Assembly: GCA_947396885.1 (NCBI GenBank)
Contig: OX377202.1
Coordinates: 28,759,407-28,823,406 of the forward strand
Origin: Heligmosomoides polygyrus polygyrus
Taxonomy: Eukaryota; Nematoda; Chromadorea; Rhabditida; Heligmosomidae
Reading direction: 5' to 3'
Length of the DNA: 64,000 bases
Positions 54,491 to 64,000 of the stretch are shown here, one piece after another; the first letter of the stretch is position 1, and every line of letters starts with the position of its first letter. The notes below the pieces were generated by a model, which worked only from the letters and a program-made list of their open reading frames with translations, made no database searches and had not been told where the DNA came from. Both the position numbers and the translations under genes were made by a program.

Positions 54491-54988
54491 TGCTCTTCTT
54501 CTATGAGTATTGGACCGCTGCTCGCCTTTATTGTATCGCCACGCGGATATTGGGACGGTCTTGAGGAAGGCAATATTAATAATATTTATTATCCACAAAA
54601 TAGTATACGTAATCTACTACCAAACAGCCGTCGTCGTCCGGTATTGAGGGGCAGGTCGTAGGCGATATTGAGGGTTGGTATTGAGCACGGCGCACGAAGT
54701 CCTTGCGTTCCGAATGCGTGAGTCGCGGAAGACGTGCGTGCGAGTCCGTGAGACCTGAGACCGCGAGTAGAGTCGAGAGTGTTGAGACGTGAGATGAGAG
54801 TCGAGCATCTGAGCCCCTTTTATACGGTGAGCGGCGACGGCGGCGGCGCGGTGGAATGCAAGCCTCTGCTGTAATATTCAAGATTTGCCAGCAGATATGG
54901 AATCTGAGAAGTTAATATCGATTGAACTATATCAGAAGTAGAATAAATGAAATGAGAAACCTCTATCTACATAGTAGCGATAGCTACA
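54491..54988 (-). repeat. BEL/Pao 5' LTR
   Basis: 498 bp. On the minus strand a TATA-like TATAAAAGG (54816-54824) and an AATAAA (54585-54590) are placed as expected for U3 promoter and R/U5 polyadenylation. Differences from the 3' LTR include three or more short deletions (for example near 54695 and 54705) and several substitutions. Confidence 0.93.
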
Positions 54989-55200
54989 GTGTGTATGTGG
55001 TCGATCATGCTGAATCCGAAATCCTGCTTGTTCGCATGGCTGTCCTTCGTCCAAGATTCTGCTAATCCTATTCAAGATGACTCGAGTGAACAGCTTGTAG
55101 ACTATGGACAGCAGGCAGATCGTACGATAGTTGATAACCTTGCACTCCACGACACGCACTGCACCGTCCGCCACAGCAGCGAAGGCACATCACTGACAGT
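54989..55200 (-). pseudogene. RTE-type LINE, short RT fragment
   Basis: Minus-strand translation contains [20 protein letters not shown] and [13 protein letters not shown], the start of the RT domain, cut off at 54989 by the BEL insertion. Its other side is not visible at the far end of the BEL/hAT block. Same family as 40305 and 60537. Confidence 0.85.
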
Positions 55201-55225
55201 TGCCCCGAACCCGTAACTGGCATAC

Positions 55226-55372
55226 CATAGGTCTAAATCGTAGTCATCGCACACCTATACCATAGGCCTAAATCGTAGTCATCGCACACCTATACCATAG
55301 GCCTAAATCGTAGTCATCGCTAGTCATCGCACACCTATACCATAGGCCTAAATCGTAGTCATCGCATAGTTC
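55226..55372 (+). repeat. Four tandem 35-bp units
   Basis: Units start CATAGGCCTAAATCGTAGTC at 55226, 55261, 55296 and 55341. The last interval is 45 bp because TAGTCATCGC is duplicated. Confidence 0.95.
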
Positions 55373-57052
55373 AGTCAGCTGTCGGCCACGTTCTTTTCAG
55401 CCTGGCTTAGGAAAAGAAGAGAGTATCGTCAGCCTGACAGCTCAGTTATTTGCATGACGGGTATCATACTTGCATCGAAAAGTGCAAACATTTTACGCGA
55501 ATCTTTGAACTTTCTAAGCAAAGGGTGCACTATAATATCATGATGCGCACCTTAGTAAGCTTTTTGATTTTGCATTGATGACATGGAATGCTGAGAGGCT
55601 TTTTAAGGTCAAAATGTGAATCATAATAAAACTCAAAAACCAAGAACACCCTTCTGAGTTTTTTGAGGTTGTAAATAAGATCTGTATAGGGCTGATTAAT
55701 ATCACTTATAATGCAATGCAACTCAAAAGAAACCAATTAGGTAAAATCCGAATGTGCCGGTTTTTATGTTTTTGAATAGAAAATAAAAGCCTTTTACTAC
55801 TAGCTATTTTAGTTTCGATGAACAGAACCGTCCCACATTTTCGTTTGGTCGCGTTGGTTAGGAGATCCGACTTATTAGATTATTTCCAAGATCCATCTCA
55901 AGATGAATGACAGCTCTTATTCTGTCATGCATTCATGGATGTTTATCAGGGTTAAGCCTTTTTTGCGAAGTCGACAACTCAGTGTCACAAAGGCGTTTCT
56001 AGAGCAGCTAAGTTAACCTTAAATTGAGAAATGTATGAAAAGTGGTAAAGATCTTGCGTCGAAGAAGAATGCGTTGCGCACCCTAAGGGGAAATTAGATT
56101 GGATATGATTAGTTGACTATGATAGCGGACTGACTGCCGAATATTTTGGCTGAAAATAACTAACCGGTACTTATCATTATGGAGCTGTGAAATTTTTCCA
56201 GCCGGATAATAACCGAACCAACGGAAAAACAAAAGAATCAGTTCGTTAGGCGAAACTGGAACCTTAGGCCTACCGAAGCCTCGTTGAAGAAAATTGAATG
56301 ATATCGCTTTCTAAGGTATACTAACAACGTCACTATTATCTGGTGCAGATAGAGGGCGTAACTGCTCCTCCCTAACATGTCAACAACATCGTTATTGTCA
56401 TGACTCTTCCTAAAACTTCATGGGTCACACTGGAGCGTGCGGCAAGGATCCCACTAAAATGAGCGCGAAAAAACCCTCCATCAGAGACGTACTATATGCA
56501 ACCACTATCGCATTGGAATGCATTTTCTTATTCACCTGCAATATCGATGTTCAGCAGCTTCTTCTTCGCCGCTGCTGGTTATCAGTTATTTCCCCAGCAA
56601 TTCACCTCTATCTTGGGGTGCCGAAGACGTCGACATTTTCAACACCACCGCAGAGGCAGCAGGATTGACGGAGAGGAGAGGTAGCGGTAACCGAAGTGGC
56701 CTTGCCTGGCCACCGCTCGCATCTGTGCAGGCCTTCAAATAGAAGCCAGATAAGTACTATGTGTTGCGTTGTTTGAAGCTGTACTTTACTATGAAGGACT
56801 AACACTTTGGCTCCTAGCTCCTCCTACGCTTATGACATTGTGTTTAAACGGGGGCGGATGTTGAGCGAAATCTTTATTGAGAAGAACGATGCAAGGCCGT
56901 CTGAATTGAATTTCAGTGCTAAGGTCAGAAAAATTAGTGACGTGAAGACAGAGTGGGCACAATTGCACTGAGCGCACTAGACAAAGTCTTTTATATTGAG
57001 GTAATGAGATCCCATTGCGAGAAAAAGAGCCTACTGTCATAATTTGTAGTTG
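55373..57052. other. No recognisable gene
   Basis: No supported coding region. A weak SINE-tail-like piece (AATGCGTTGCGCACCCTAAG) occurs near 56068. Open frames at 56496-56742 overlap in three frames and lack motifs. Confidence 0.4.
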
Positions 57053-57066
57053 TATTTGTATACGTC

Positions 57067-57362
57067 GGGCGCGTGTAGCGCAGTCGGAGGAGGCGCGACT
57101 GTCGCGTGCACCCGATACCAGGTTCCTGGTTCGGATTTCCCGCCCAGGCCAACCAAGCCTTCCATCCCGCCGGGGTCGGTGAATTGGTACCAGACTTGTC
57201 TGGGAAGGATAAAGCGCTGACTTGTTCATCGGCTGGCCACCGCAAGTCATTGTATGGCCAAATACGCATTCATGTCGCCTCCACGACATCCCGTAGAAGT
57301 AGAATGCGCTGGCGCATCCCAGAAGGGGTTGAGTAACGCCGTCCTTTATCCTTATCCTTTTT
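57067..57362 (+). mobile_element. Full-length tRNA-derived SINE with 14-bp target duplication
   Basis: Bounded by TATTTGTATACGTC at 57053-57066 and 57363-57376, identical. Starts GGGCGCGTGTAGCGCAGTCG; box B-like GGTTCGGATTTC at 57130; tail TTATCCTTATCCTTTT. It is nearly the same as the copy at 7128-7426, so the family was recently active. Confidence 0.95.
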
Positions 57363-57376
57363 TATTTGTATACGTC

Positions 57377-58486
57377 AGAGTCACCTGCGCTGAAAACTCA
57401 GGCTCTCCTTGTGCTTCACAGCTCTCACCCTTGGCCTCGAAAGAGCGCCGCAGCAGGCTCCACTGATGCAACGGACTCCTTTGGAGCACAACGCATATCA
57501 AAGCTGGAAGTTGCCTGACCATGAAGCTGAGATTCACATCAACGGCTAAGATGAGTTCTTATCATGCACAAAGAGTTTTTCGACAACCCCTGTATACCGC
57601 TTTCCAATCAACTCTGCAATGCAAGACCACGACTATGAAGGTAAAGGTTAAGGATTGGCTGCCATTTGCCAGCAAAATTTTATCTAAAGGTTACGACCAG
57701 GTGCCCTATTGCGTTACAGTTCGCCCATTATTCTAAATGTCTTCCTCCCACGACTACTTAGCTTGCCGGAGATCAGCCATGTGGCTGTTCTGGGAAGCAC
57801 AGTATGTGTTTTGCGACTGCATATTATCTGGGATAATCATAATATGATAAATAGTTATTGCGTGTCTGTACCCTTTCTTGTTAAGCTTAGGCGTTCTTCA
57901 TGGCACAACCAGTAGATGTATGGAATATGGTTTGAATTACTTGTTCTCACTGCTTAGTGTAACTAAGCTGCTTTGTCCTCCTTTCTAAGGCGATCTATGA
58001 ACATAGAAAAATTTGCTGTTTTCACTCTCTACTCTTCCCACAGAAACAAGGCTGGTGCCGTCAAGTGCTGCTCCTGGAGAATGAATCAGAGAAATTCAAG
58101 GATCATAACTTGTCACATAGTCAGACGTTTCTTATGTGGACATGAGCTCAGCGTCTCTGAGAAATAACGAGCATTGCGCTCCAAGGCCGGCAGCGTACTT
58201 GCTGCTAAATCTGTGTCCGGTTGGCTGGTTGAAGCCTTACGCCAAGAACCAAACACGTTATCGCCTATGTTATTGATAATCTATTCGAACAGAGCCTAGT
58301 ACTTCGACAATAACACCACCTCATACCTTCTTCATACATGTGTTTCCAGTCGAAAACTCACAGATTCTTAAAAATGATTTTCACCAGAAATTTCTTACTC
58401 CATTTTATTTCTCATGAAGACATACCCTAGAACCTAATAGAAGGTCAGCATATTCATTTCCTGATTTTGTTTGGTTAGAAACTTTT
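57377..58486. other. No recognisable gene
   Basis: No supported coding region or repeat. Confidence 0.4.
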
Positions 58487-58585
58487 TTCTTCGCAAGCTC
58501 AGACGTCAATTGGTAGTTGCATGACGCTCCTGCTGATCCACGGTGGCGTATCAGCTCGAGAGGCAGACGACTTCCGGTGTTCTTC
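58487..58585 (-). pseudogene. RTE fragment, inverted
   Basis: Reverse complement of 59101-59212 (GCAGGAGCGTCATGCAACTA block with the same flanking words CTCGAGCTGA and GACGTCT). Joined back to back with the plus-strand fragment that follows. Confidence 0.8.
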
Positions 58586-59540
58586 AATATGGGAAGATCA
58601 CACCTTCTACAAGGTGATCGTGGGCAACTTCAACGCCAAGATCGGGCCACGAAGTTGCTGGAAAGACTCCATATCGGAACCCACGGTTTGGAGAGGAACG
58701 AGCAAGGTAAAAGGCTGCCTGAGCTTATTATGTCGGCCAAGGCCATCCATGGAAACTTGCAGTTCCAGAATCCACTCGCCCTACGATGGACCTGGAAATC
58801 CACCGGTGGCCAGCTCCACAACGCGATCGACCGCATCATCTTCATCCGCAAATATTGTGTGAACGACGTCTCTGTTATCCCCAAGTTCTAGACATGATCA
58901 GACCACCACCCCTTTCGCGGTTCCGGTTTTTGCGTCAAGAAGGCCGCAAAGTTTAAGAAGAGAAGTCCCTAAACGACCATCAACTGGAACTTCTACACCT
59001 TTCCTGCCAGCCTTTGGAAAGACGCCGTCATGGACAACATCGACGAGGAATATGACCGCTTCATGCACCACCTTCGCGATAGTGCTAAGGGAGCCGAGAG
59101 CTTGAAGAGCACCGAAAGTCGTCTGCCTCCGGAAAATCTCGAGCTGACACGCCACCGCGGAGCAGCAGGAGCGTCATGCAACTACCAACTGACGTCTAAG
59201 CTTGCGAAGCTATACTGAGCGGCGATAAACGAAGATCTTAAGGAGAGAAGGGTGAAAGTGTTGGCTGAAGTTGCTGACGCTGGATTGAGCATCCACAATG
59301 CCCGTCGGAACTTCGCCAATTTGAAGACCAAGACGACCGCTCTCCGACGGAACCGTCTCGTCTTGCAGAAGGACTATTTAGAAGGTCATCCACGATTTCT
59401 ACCCGGATCCCTTCGATAGCCACGTCCAACTGCCCCATGCAATATTGTGCAGGATGGAAACACCGTCCCCTCTGTTCTCCCTTCCGAGATCCGACATGCC
59501 ATCTCGTCGGAACTCGGAAGTTAGAACCCTTCCGAAAAAA
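58586..59540 (+). pseudogene. RTE fragment: endonuclease end to linker
   Basis: Begins with HTFYKVIVGNFNAKIGPR (endonuclease DFNAK block, here NFNAK), continues with LRWTWKS and, through frame changes, DNIDEEYDRFMHHLRDSAKG and HRGAAGASCNYQLTSKLAKL. It ends near 59540 where sequence resembling the start of the RT region (LPSEIRHAI in the family) breaks off. Stops and frameshifts throughout. Confidence 0.85.
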
Positions 59541-59544
59541 ACCA

Positions 59545-60093
59545 GCTCCACTTCGTCTTCTGACCTGTTCGTTGTCGTAGTCGGATGTTGGGACATAAGC
59601 AACGAACACAGTCAAAGCTAGCACGGAGCCACATCGCTTCAGCCGCAGACGTCCGATTTGGCTTTTCAGAGGCGATAATGAGAATAGATGTTCACGGCGC
59701 CAATTGCATGTTGACAAGGACACCGACGTCGCCTATTCCCCTGCTCTCGAATATTTCAAGGAACAGTTTTCTTTTCTTTTTTCCGAGTCGAAGGCGGAGT
59801 GTAGGATGTGGTGCCTCCTCGTGTCTTCTTGTCTCGATCAGTTCGATGACGACATACTTGATCTTCCTGGCTTGCATCCTGAGGTCCTCGACGGATGCTT
59901 CCGATTCGAGCGTGCGGGCGTTGTAGGTACAGATCGCCATCCTAGTCCTTCTCAATTTCCGCAGCCTGGCTAGGCCCTGATATTTTACTAGCCTCTCCGT
60001 ACTCGTCCTTCCCATCGCTGCAGAAATGGGGGCTCTTTCGGGGTCAGGGGAATGAGGCCTTTTAGTGCTGCTGTGTTTGAATGGACTACACAC
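59545..60093 (-). pseudogene. RTE 5' end and N-terminal endonuclease, inverted
   Basis: Minus strand from 60093: a leader, then LRRTRMAICTYNARTLESEA (canonical endonuclease start), IKYVVIELIETRRHEEAPHP, and after a frame change IGRLRLKRCGSVLALTVFVA. It stops at the join with the plus-strand fragment. The stretch 59575-60090 is nearly identical to the complement of 60537-61035. Confidence 0.88.
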
Positions 60094-60536
60094 TGGTAGC
60101 TAGTCAGGCTCTGTCGTGCAGGCGAAGAACTTCGGACAGCCAGCCACTGTCCGAAAGGACGGGGCGAGACTTGAGACGCCCTCGAATCGCCTTACGATGT
60201 ACTCCCAGTTTACCGAGTGCAAGTTTTTGGCAGATCCGAAACAGTTACAATCCGCAAAGGCGCAAACACATCCACCTGTGTATGAACATGCCGCTCCCGC
60301 TCACAAGGGGCGAGTCGACCCGACAAATCAAGTGCAACAAGTCCATCCTCTGCATCCCACCTGTGTCTCTGGGCAGTACACGGTCGCATTTGGTTCGCGT
60401 CTCATTCCCCTACCCACAACTCGGGGACGCGCCACATAGCCCTGTGACAAGCGGCCCGAGATCCCTCTTAATAAGAGAACCCAAGGATTCTCCATCGAGG
60501 GCAGTCCGTGGACCCGTGTGTACTCCAGTAAAGCAC
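60094..60536. other. Spacer between mirrored RTE 5' ends
   Basis: Open frames in two phases without recognised motifs. It may be 5' leader sequence of the element or the remains of the site where the two copies met. Confidence 0.4.
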
Positions 60537-62120
60537 ACCAGCACTAAAGGGCCTCATTCCCCTGAGCCGAAAGAGTCCCCATTTCTGCTTGAAGGACGAG
60601 TACGGAGAGGCTGCTAAAATATCAGGGCCTAGTCAGGCTGCGCAAATTGAGAAGGACTAGATGATGATCTGTACTTCAACGCTCGCACGCTCGCATCGCA
60701 AGAATGAGGACCTGATGATGCAAGCCAGGAAGATCAAGTACGACGTCATCGAACTGATCGAGACAAGAAGACACGAGGAGGCGCCATCTCCTACACGCCG
60801 CCTACGACTCCGAAAAAAGAAAAGAAAACTTCCTCAGAACATTCGAGAGCAGGGGAGTAGGCGACGTCGGTGTCCTTGTCAACATGCAATTGGCGCCGTG
60901 AACATCTATTCTCATTATCGCCTCTGAAAAGCCAAATCGGACGTCTGCGGCTGAAGCGATGTGGCTCCGTGCTAGCTTTGACTGTGTTCGTTGCTTATGT
61001 CCCAACATCCGACTACGACAACGAACAGGTCGAAGCGTTCTACGTGGAGCGGAGTAGTTCTGTATGGAAAATCATACCTTCTACAAGGTGATCGTCGGTG
61101 ACTTCAACGCCAAGATCGGGCCACGAAGGTTGTCGGAAAAACTCCACATCGGAACCCACCGTTTGGAGAAGAACGAGCAAGGCAAAAATACTACCTGACC
61201 TAATTATGTCGGCCAAGACCATCCATGGAAACTCGCAGTTCCAGAAGCCACTCGCCCTACGATGGACCTGGAAATCTCCCAGTGGCCAGCTGCACAACGA
61301 GATCGACCGCTTAATACTCAACCGCAAATATGTATTGTCTGGCCGATGTCTCCGTTGTCCCCAAGTTCTACACAGGATCGGACCACCGCCTCCTTTGCGG
61401 TCCCGCTTTTCGAGTCAACGAGAGAAGGCCGCTAAAAAGTTTAGGAAGAGGAGTCCTAGAACGACCATCAACTGGGACCCTACACCTCTCTTGCTGGCCT
61501 TTGGAAAGATGCCGTCTTGAACAGTGTGGACGCAAGTATTGGCTGAAGCTGCTGACGTGGGATGAGCATCCACAATGCAAACTTCAAGACCAAGATGACC
61601 GCTCTTCGACATTTCTACGGAACCGCTTCGTCTTACAAAAAGACTATGAAGAAGGTCATCCACACTTATACCCGGATCCTTTCGATAGCCACGCCCAACT
61701 GCCCCGTGCAATCTTGCGCAGGATGGATGCGTCATCCCCTCTGGCCTCCCTTCCGAGATCCGACATGCTGGATGAGGATACGTACAACACCCGGTCCCGA
61801 GGGATCAGACCCGAACACCTGAACAACCCCGCCAGTGCTCATCAACCCCTGGCGCGGTTCTTCACACGCTACCTGTCGGAAGGCAAGGTTCCATCTCAGT
61901 TGAAGACCAGCAGGTCCATCTTGCTGTACAAGAAGGGAGACGTGCACGGTATTAGCAACTACCGCCGGAGCTATCCGCTGTCCGTTGTTTACAAGCTGTT
62001 TACTCGAGTCATTCTGAATAGCAGAACACTGGCCAAAGGACCGCCGTGCAAACAAGCAGGATTTCGGAGAGGATTCACCACGGTCGACCACATACTCACC
62101 ATCGAATCGCTGTAGAAAGT
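60537..62120 (+). pseudogene. RTE-type LINE, 5' two thirds
   Basis: Leader 60537-60660, then endonuclease N-terminus with frame breaks (IKYDVIELIETRRHEEAPSP), IGRLRLKRCGSVLALTVFVA (about 60935), a DFNAKIG block (about 61100), ALRWTWKSPSGQLHNEIDRL (61255), and DVSVVPKFYTGSDHRLL (61350). The linker leads to RT start blocks RGIRPEHLNNPASAHQPLAR, SQLKTSRSILLYKKGDVHGI and QAGFRRGFTTVDHILTIESL, ending at a stop at 62113. The catalytic RT motifs are not reached. Compared with 40305 the two fragments are complementary in coverage. Confidence 0.9.
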
Positions 62121-63298
62121 CACGGATAGAATGAGATACAAACAAACAAAACCATCTACAAGGAATTATAAACCGTCAGGTAAGAATGGGATAATCTAAC
62201 AAGTGCATTGCAAGCGAGCAGTTGCTTAAAGTGAAATATGTATCAAGAAAATCTCCATCATCACCGATAAAAAGGTTGAGCTTCTTTAGAAGTGCGGAAG
62301 TTAGACAAAACTTGCGACCTTGCAACCGTGTCGTATAATATATATGTTCTGTGTTAGAACTGCACCAAGACCGTACGTCGAAGCATCACTACGAATTTTA
62401 AAGGGTTTCTTTCAACTTCGCGCAGCTTCTACATTCGGATGTTTAATCGTAAGTGATACATCGAAAAACTCAAGAGCATCCAGAAATAGTTTCTCGTGAA
62501 AATTTCTACGTAAAACATCGGCTGTCATTTATCTTACAATTAAAGTTTGTTCCAGATCATAAGCTATTCAACTGGCAACTTTTTAACAAAAAGTAACGGT
62601 AGAAAGTTTGGTAAAATTGAAGAACACTTATTACTTTGACGAGACTTCAACAGTTTCATCTTTATTATACCATTCCACAGCCTCATCCAAGAAAAGCTGG
62701 ATATACCGTTGTGAATAAAACATTGTGGATATATATAGAAAAAAGGCTAGTTCTTGAAGACTTTCAGATTTTTTTGAAATTCGTTTGCTAGTAGATTTGC
62801 CTTATCAGCAACTGACAATTCCAAAATACCGCTCCATCAACCAGGTCTGGGATGGATCTTTTTCCTCCAGGGGAGACTTAATATGTATATCTATAGAACG
62901 CCGTTTTTATCCTCGAATATCTTTATCACCTTTCTGCGAAAAGGTTTAGAAGGTACTTCATCGACTTCTTATCAGTCGAAGTTCGCCCAGTCTCCTTCAG
63001 TACCTTAGTAGTGGCCGTGCTCCAAAGAGAGTTCTGGTGGCTTATAATTTTAATGAAATGCTTCGAAAGACGCATTTTGTGTGGATCGAGTTTCCACTTA
63101 GGTAGATATAATCGAATAACCGTTGAAGGACATGAAGCAATAATTCATACATTTTTTGGCCGTGCTAACATATCGGAAGCTACTTATCCAGTCGGCATAG
63201 ATGCTCTCGTATTTTGCAATAGTTAACACACTTGAAATCTTTAATCCACCACATATATTCAATACTGTGGTGCTTTTTGTCCGTAATTTTAAAAGATA
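62121..63298. other. AT-rich, no recognisable gene
   Basis: No supported coding region. A short open frame at 63011-63226 has no recognised motif. Confidence 0.45.
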
Positions 63299-64000
63299 TC
63301 TATTTATTTATTTAATTATTACAAGGCACGGATCATGATCACATGCGACAAGATAACAATAACACATGCGATAAGGTAACAATAACACATTAAAATTGGA
63401 TATAAGGGGCCGGATGACTGGGCAACGAAAAAACAAAACAAAACAAGCCTAACGAAACTTTGATGTAATTAGACGTTTGAAGGAAGACAGAGATATGTTA
63501 ACCATGTTCTCATTCTCAGAAAGAAGGGTGTCAAGCTCCCTGATGCTTCTATGAATGAGGAAACTTGACCTCACTTTCGACCTTGGGATTCGCAAATAGA
63601 GTCTGAGATGCCCTCTTCTATCAGTTGTCAAAGAGGCACCAAAAAACCCGACTGGGTCAATGGAAAGCCTTCCCGTCAGAACTTTGAGCAACCTAATTAA
63701 ATCTGCTCTTTTTCGCCTACTCTGAATGCTAGGCAAACCAAGCATCTTAGCCCTGTGAGACCCACTCGGAATATTGCGGTAAATTAGACCACGACACTTT
63801 AGAAAAAGCTTGCGGCTAAAGTTATTCTGAACACTTTCAAGGAGTTTTATGTCCTTCTATTGACAGGGACTGAAAACTGTGACACCACATTCTAGAACGG
63901 GCCTTACGTAAGATTTGTAGGCTCTCATGACAGAAGGTTGGTCTTTGGTTTTCAATACCTTAAACAAAGTGTAAATTCGGTAGTTAGCATTCTTCACAAG
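63299..64000 (-). pseudogene. CR1/Jockey-like LINE, 3' end, continues past the window
   Basis: Minus strand from the window edge: DQPSVMRAYKSYVRPVLECG, a TAG near 63858, then KDIKLLESVQNNFSRKLF, MLGLPSIQSRRKRADLIRLL and, at the end, FLIHRSIRELDTLL with FKRLITSKFR to the stop at 63449. This is the C-terminal domain found after the RT in CR1/Jockey-type LINEs (family pattern: YVRP.LEY, KDI..LE.VQ, LGL.SL..RR.R.DLI). The 3' untranslated part ends in a TAATTAAATAAATAAATAG tail at about 63299-63325, typical of these LINEs. It is distinct from the RTE copies elsewhere in the window. Confidence 0.88.

Larger units (their letters stand above)
50716..54988 (-). mobile_element. BEL/Pao LTR retroelement with deleted pol core and envelope remnant
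   Basis: Two LTRs (50716-51214 and 54491-54988) with TG...CA ends. Read right to left: 5' LTR, a primer-binding-like site, gag, protease region, then directly the end of an envelope-type gene and the 3' LTR. Reverse transcriptase, RNase H and integrase are missing, so about two thirds of a normal element is gone and the copy cannot move alone. GTGTGTAT flanks the insertion on both sides (50708-50715 and 54989-54996). Confidence 0.93.

Overview
This window is eukaryotic. It contains no bacterial-style operons, and I found no intact host protein-coding gene. Nearly everything recognisable is a transposable element, a non-autonomous derivative of one, or satellite DNA, so it reads as a gene-poor, repeat-rich intergenic block (or a very large intron). 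Spliced transposase fragments, a mariner copy, an RTE LINE family whose endonuclease and RT fragments I recognise from strongylid nematodes, a BEL/Pao element with an envelope remnant, and Penelope-like elements together suggest a parasitic nematode, most likely a hookworm-type strongylid. That assignment is inference from element families, not from a host gene.

Layout. 0-5.4 kb: copies of an unclassified dispersed repeat and a large inverted repeat. 5.86-7.5 kb: a decayed mariner carrying a tRNA-derived SINE with a perfect 12-bp target duplication. 8.3-17.2 kb: inverted minisatellites and a family of PIF/Harbinger-like elements. One of these (12.5-17.2 kb) still holds both Harbinger genes, a SANT/Myb-like gene and a split-exon transposase, both broken. 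18-21.5 kb: tandem repeats and a 409-bp Mutator-like MITE with a 9-bp target duplication. 21.7-24.4 kb: a broken RTE-type LINE on the minus strand. 24.8-27.7 kb: a degenerate Penelope-like pair joined head to head.

31.3-36.2 kb: a 468-bp satellite whose third unit is split by a young Penelope-like insertion (32503-35765). That insertion has a 13-bp target duplication, a long open reading frame (RT plus GIY-YIG), a nearly identical inverted partner and a hammerhead-ribozyme-like motif in each arm. 40.3-41.4 kb: an RTE RT fragment. 41.4-46.4 kb: a 5-kb element with 0.7-0.8-kb inverted arms. 49.3-55.0 kb: a hAT-type MITE (with a SINE inside) directly abutting an internally deleted BEL/Pao retroelement, all delimited by three copies of one 8-bp word. 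54.99-62.1 kb: rearranged RTE pieces, including nearly identical inverted 5' ends, and another intact SINE. 63.3-64.0 kb: the 3' end of a CR1/Jockey-like LINE running off the window.

How the parts relate: autonomous or formerly autonomous elements (Harbinger, RTE, Penelope, BEL, mariner) sit beside their passengers (MITEs, SINEs). Nesting gives relative ages: mariner before SINE; satellite before Penelope; hAT before its inner SINE; RTE before BEL. Inverted, head-to-head duplications recur in at least six unrelated places and are the most distinctive structural theme.
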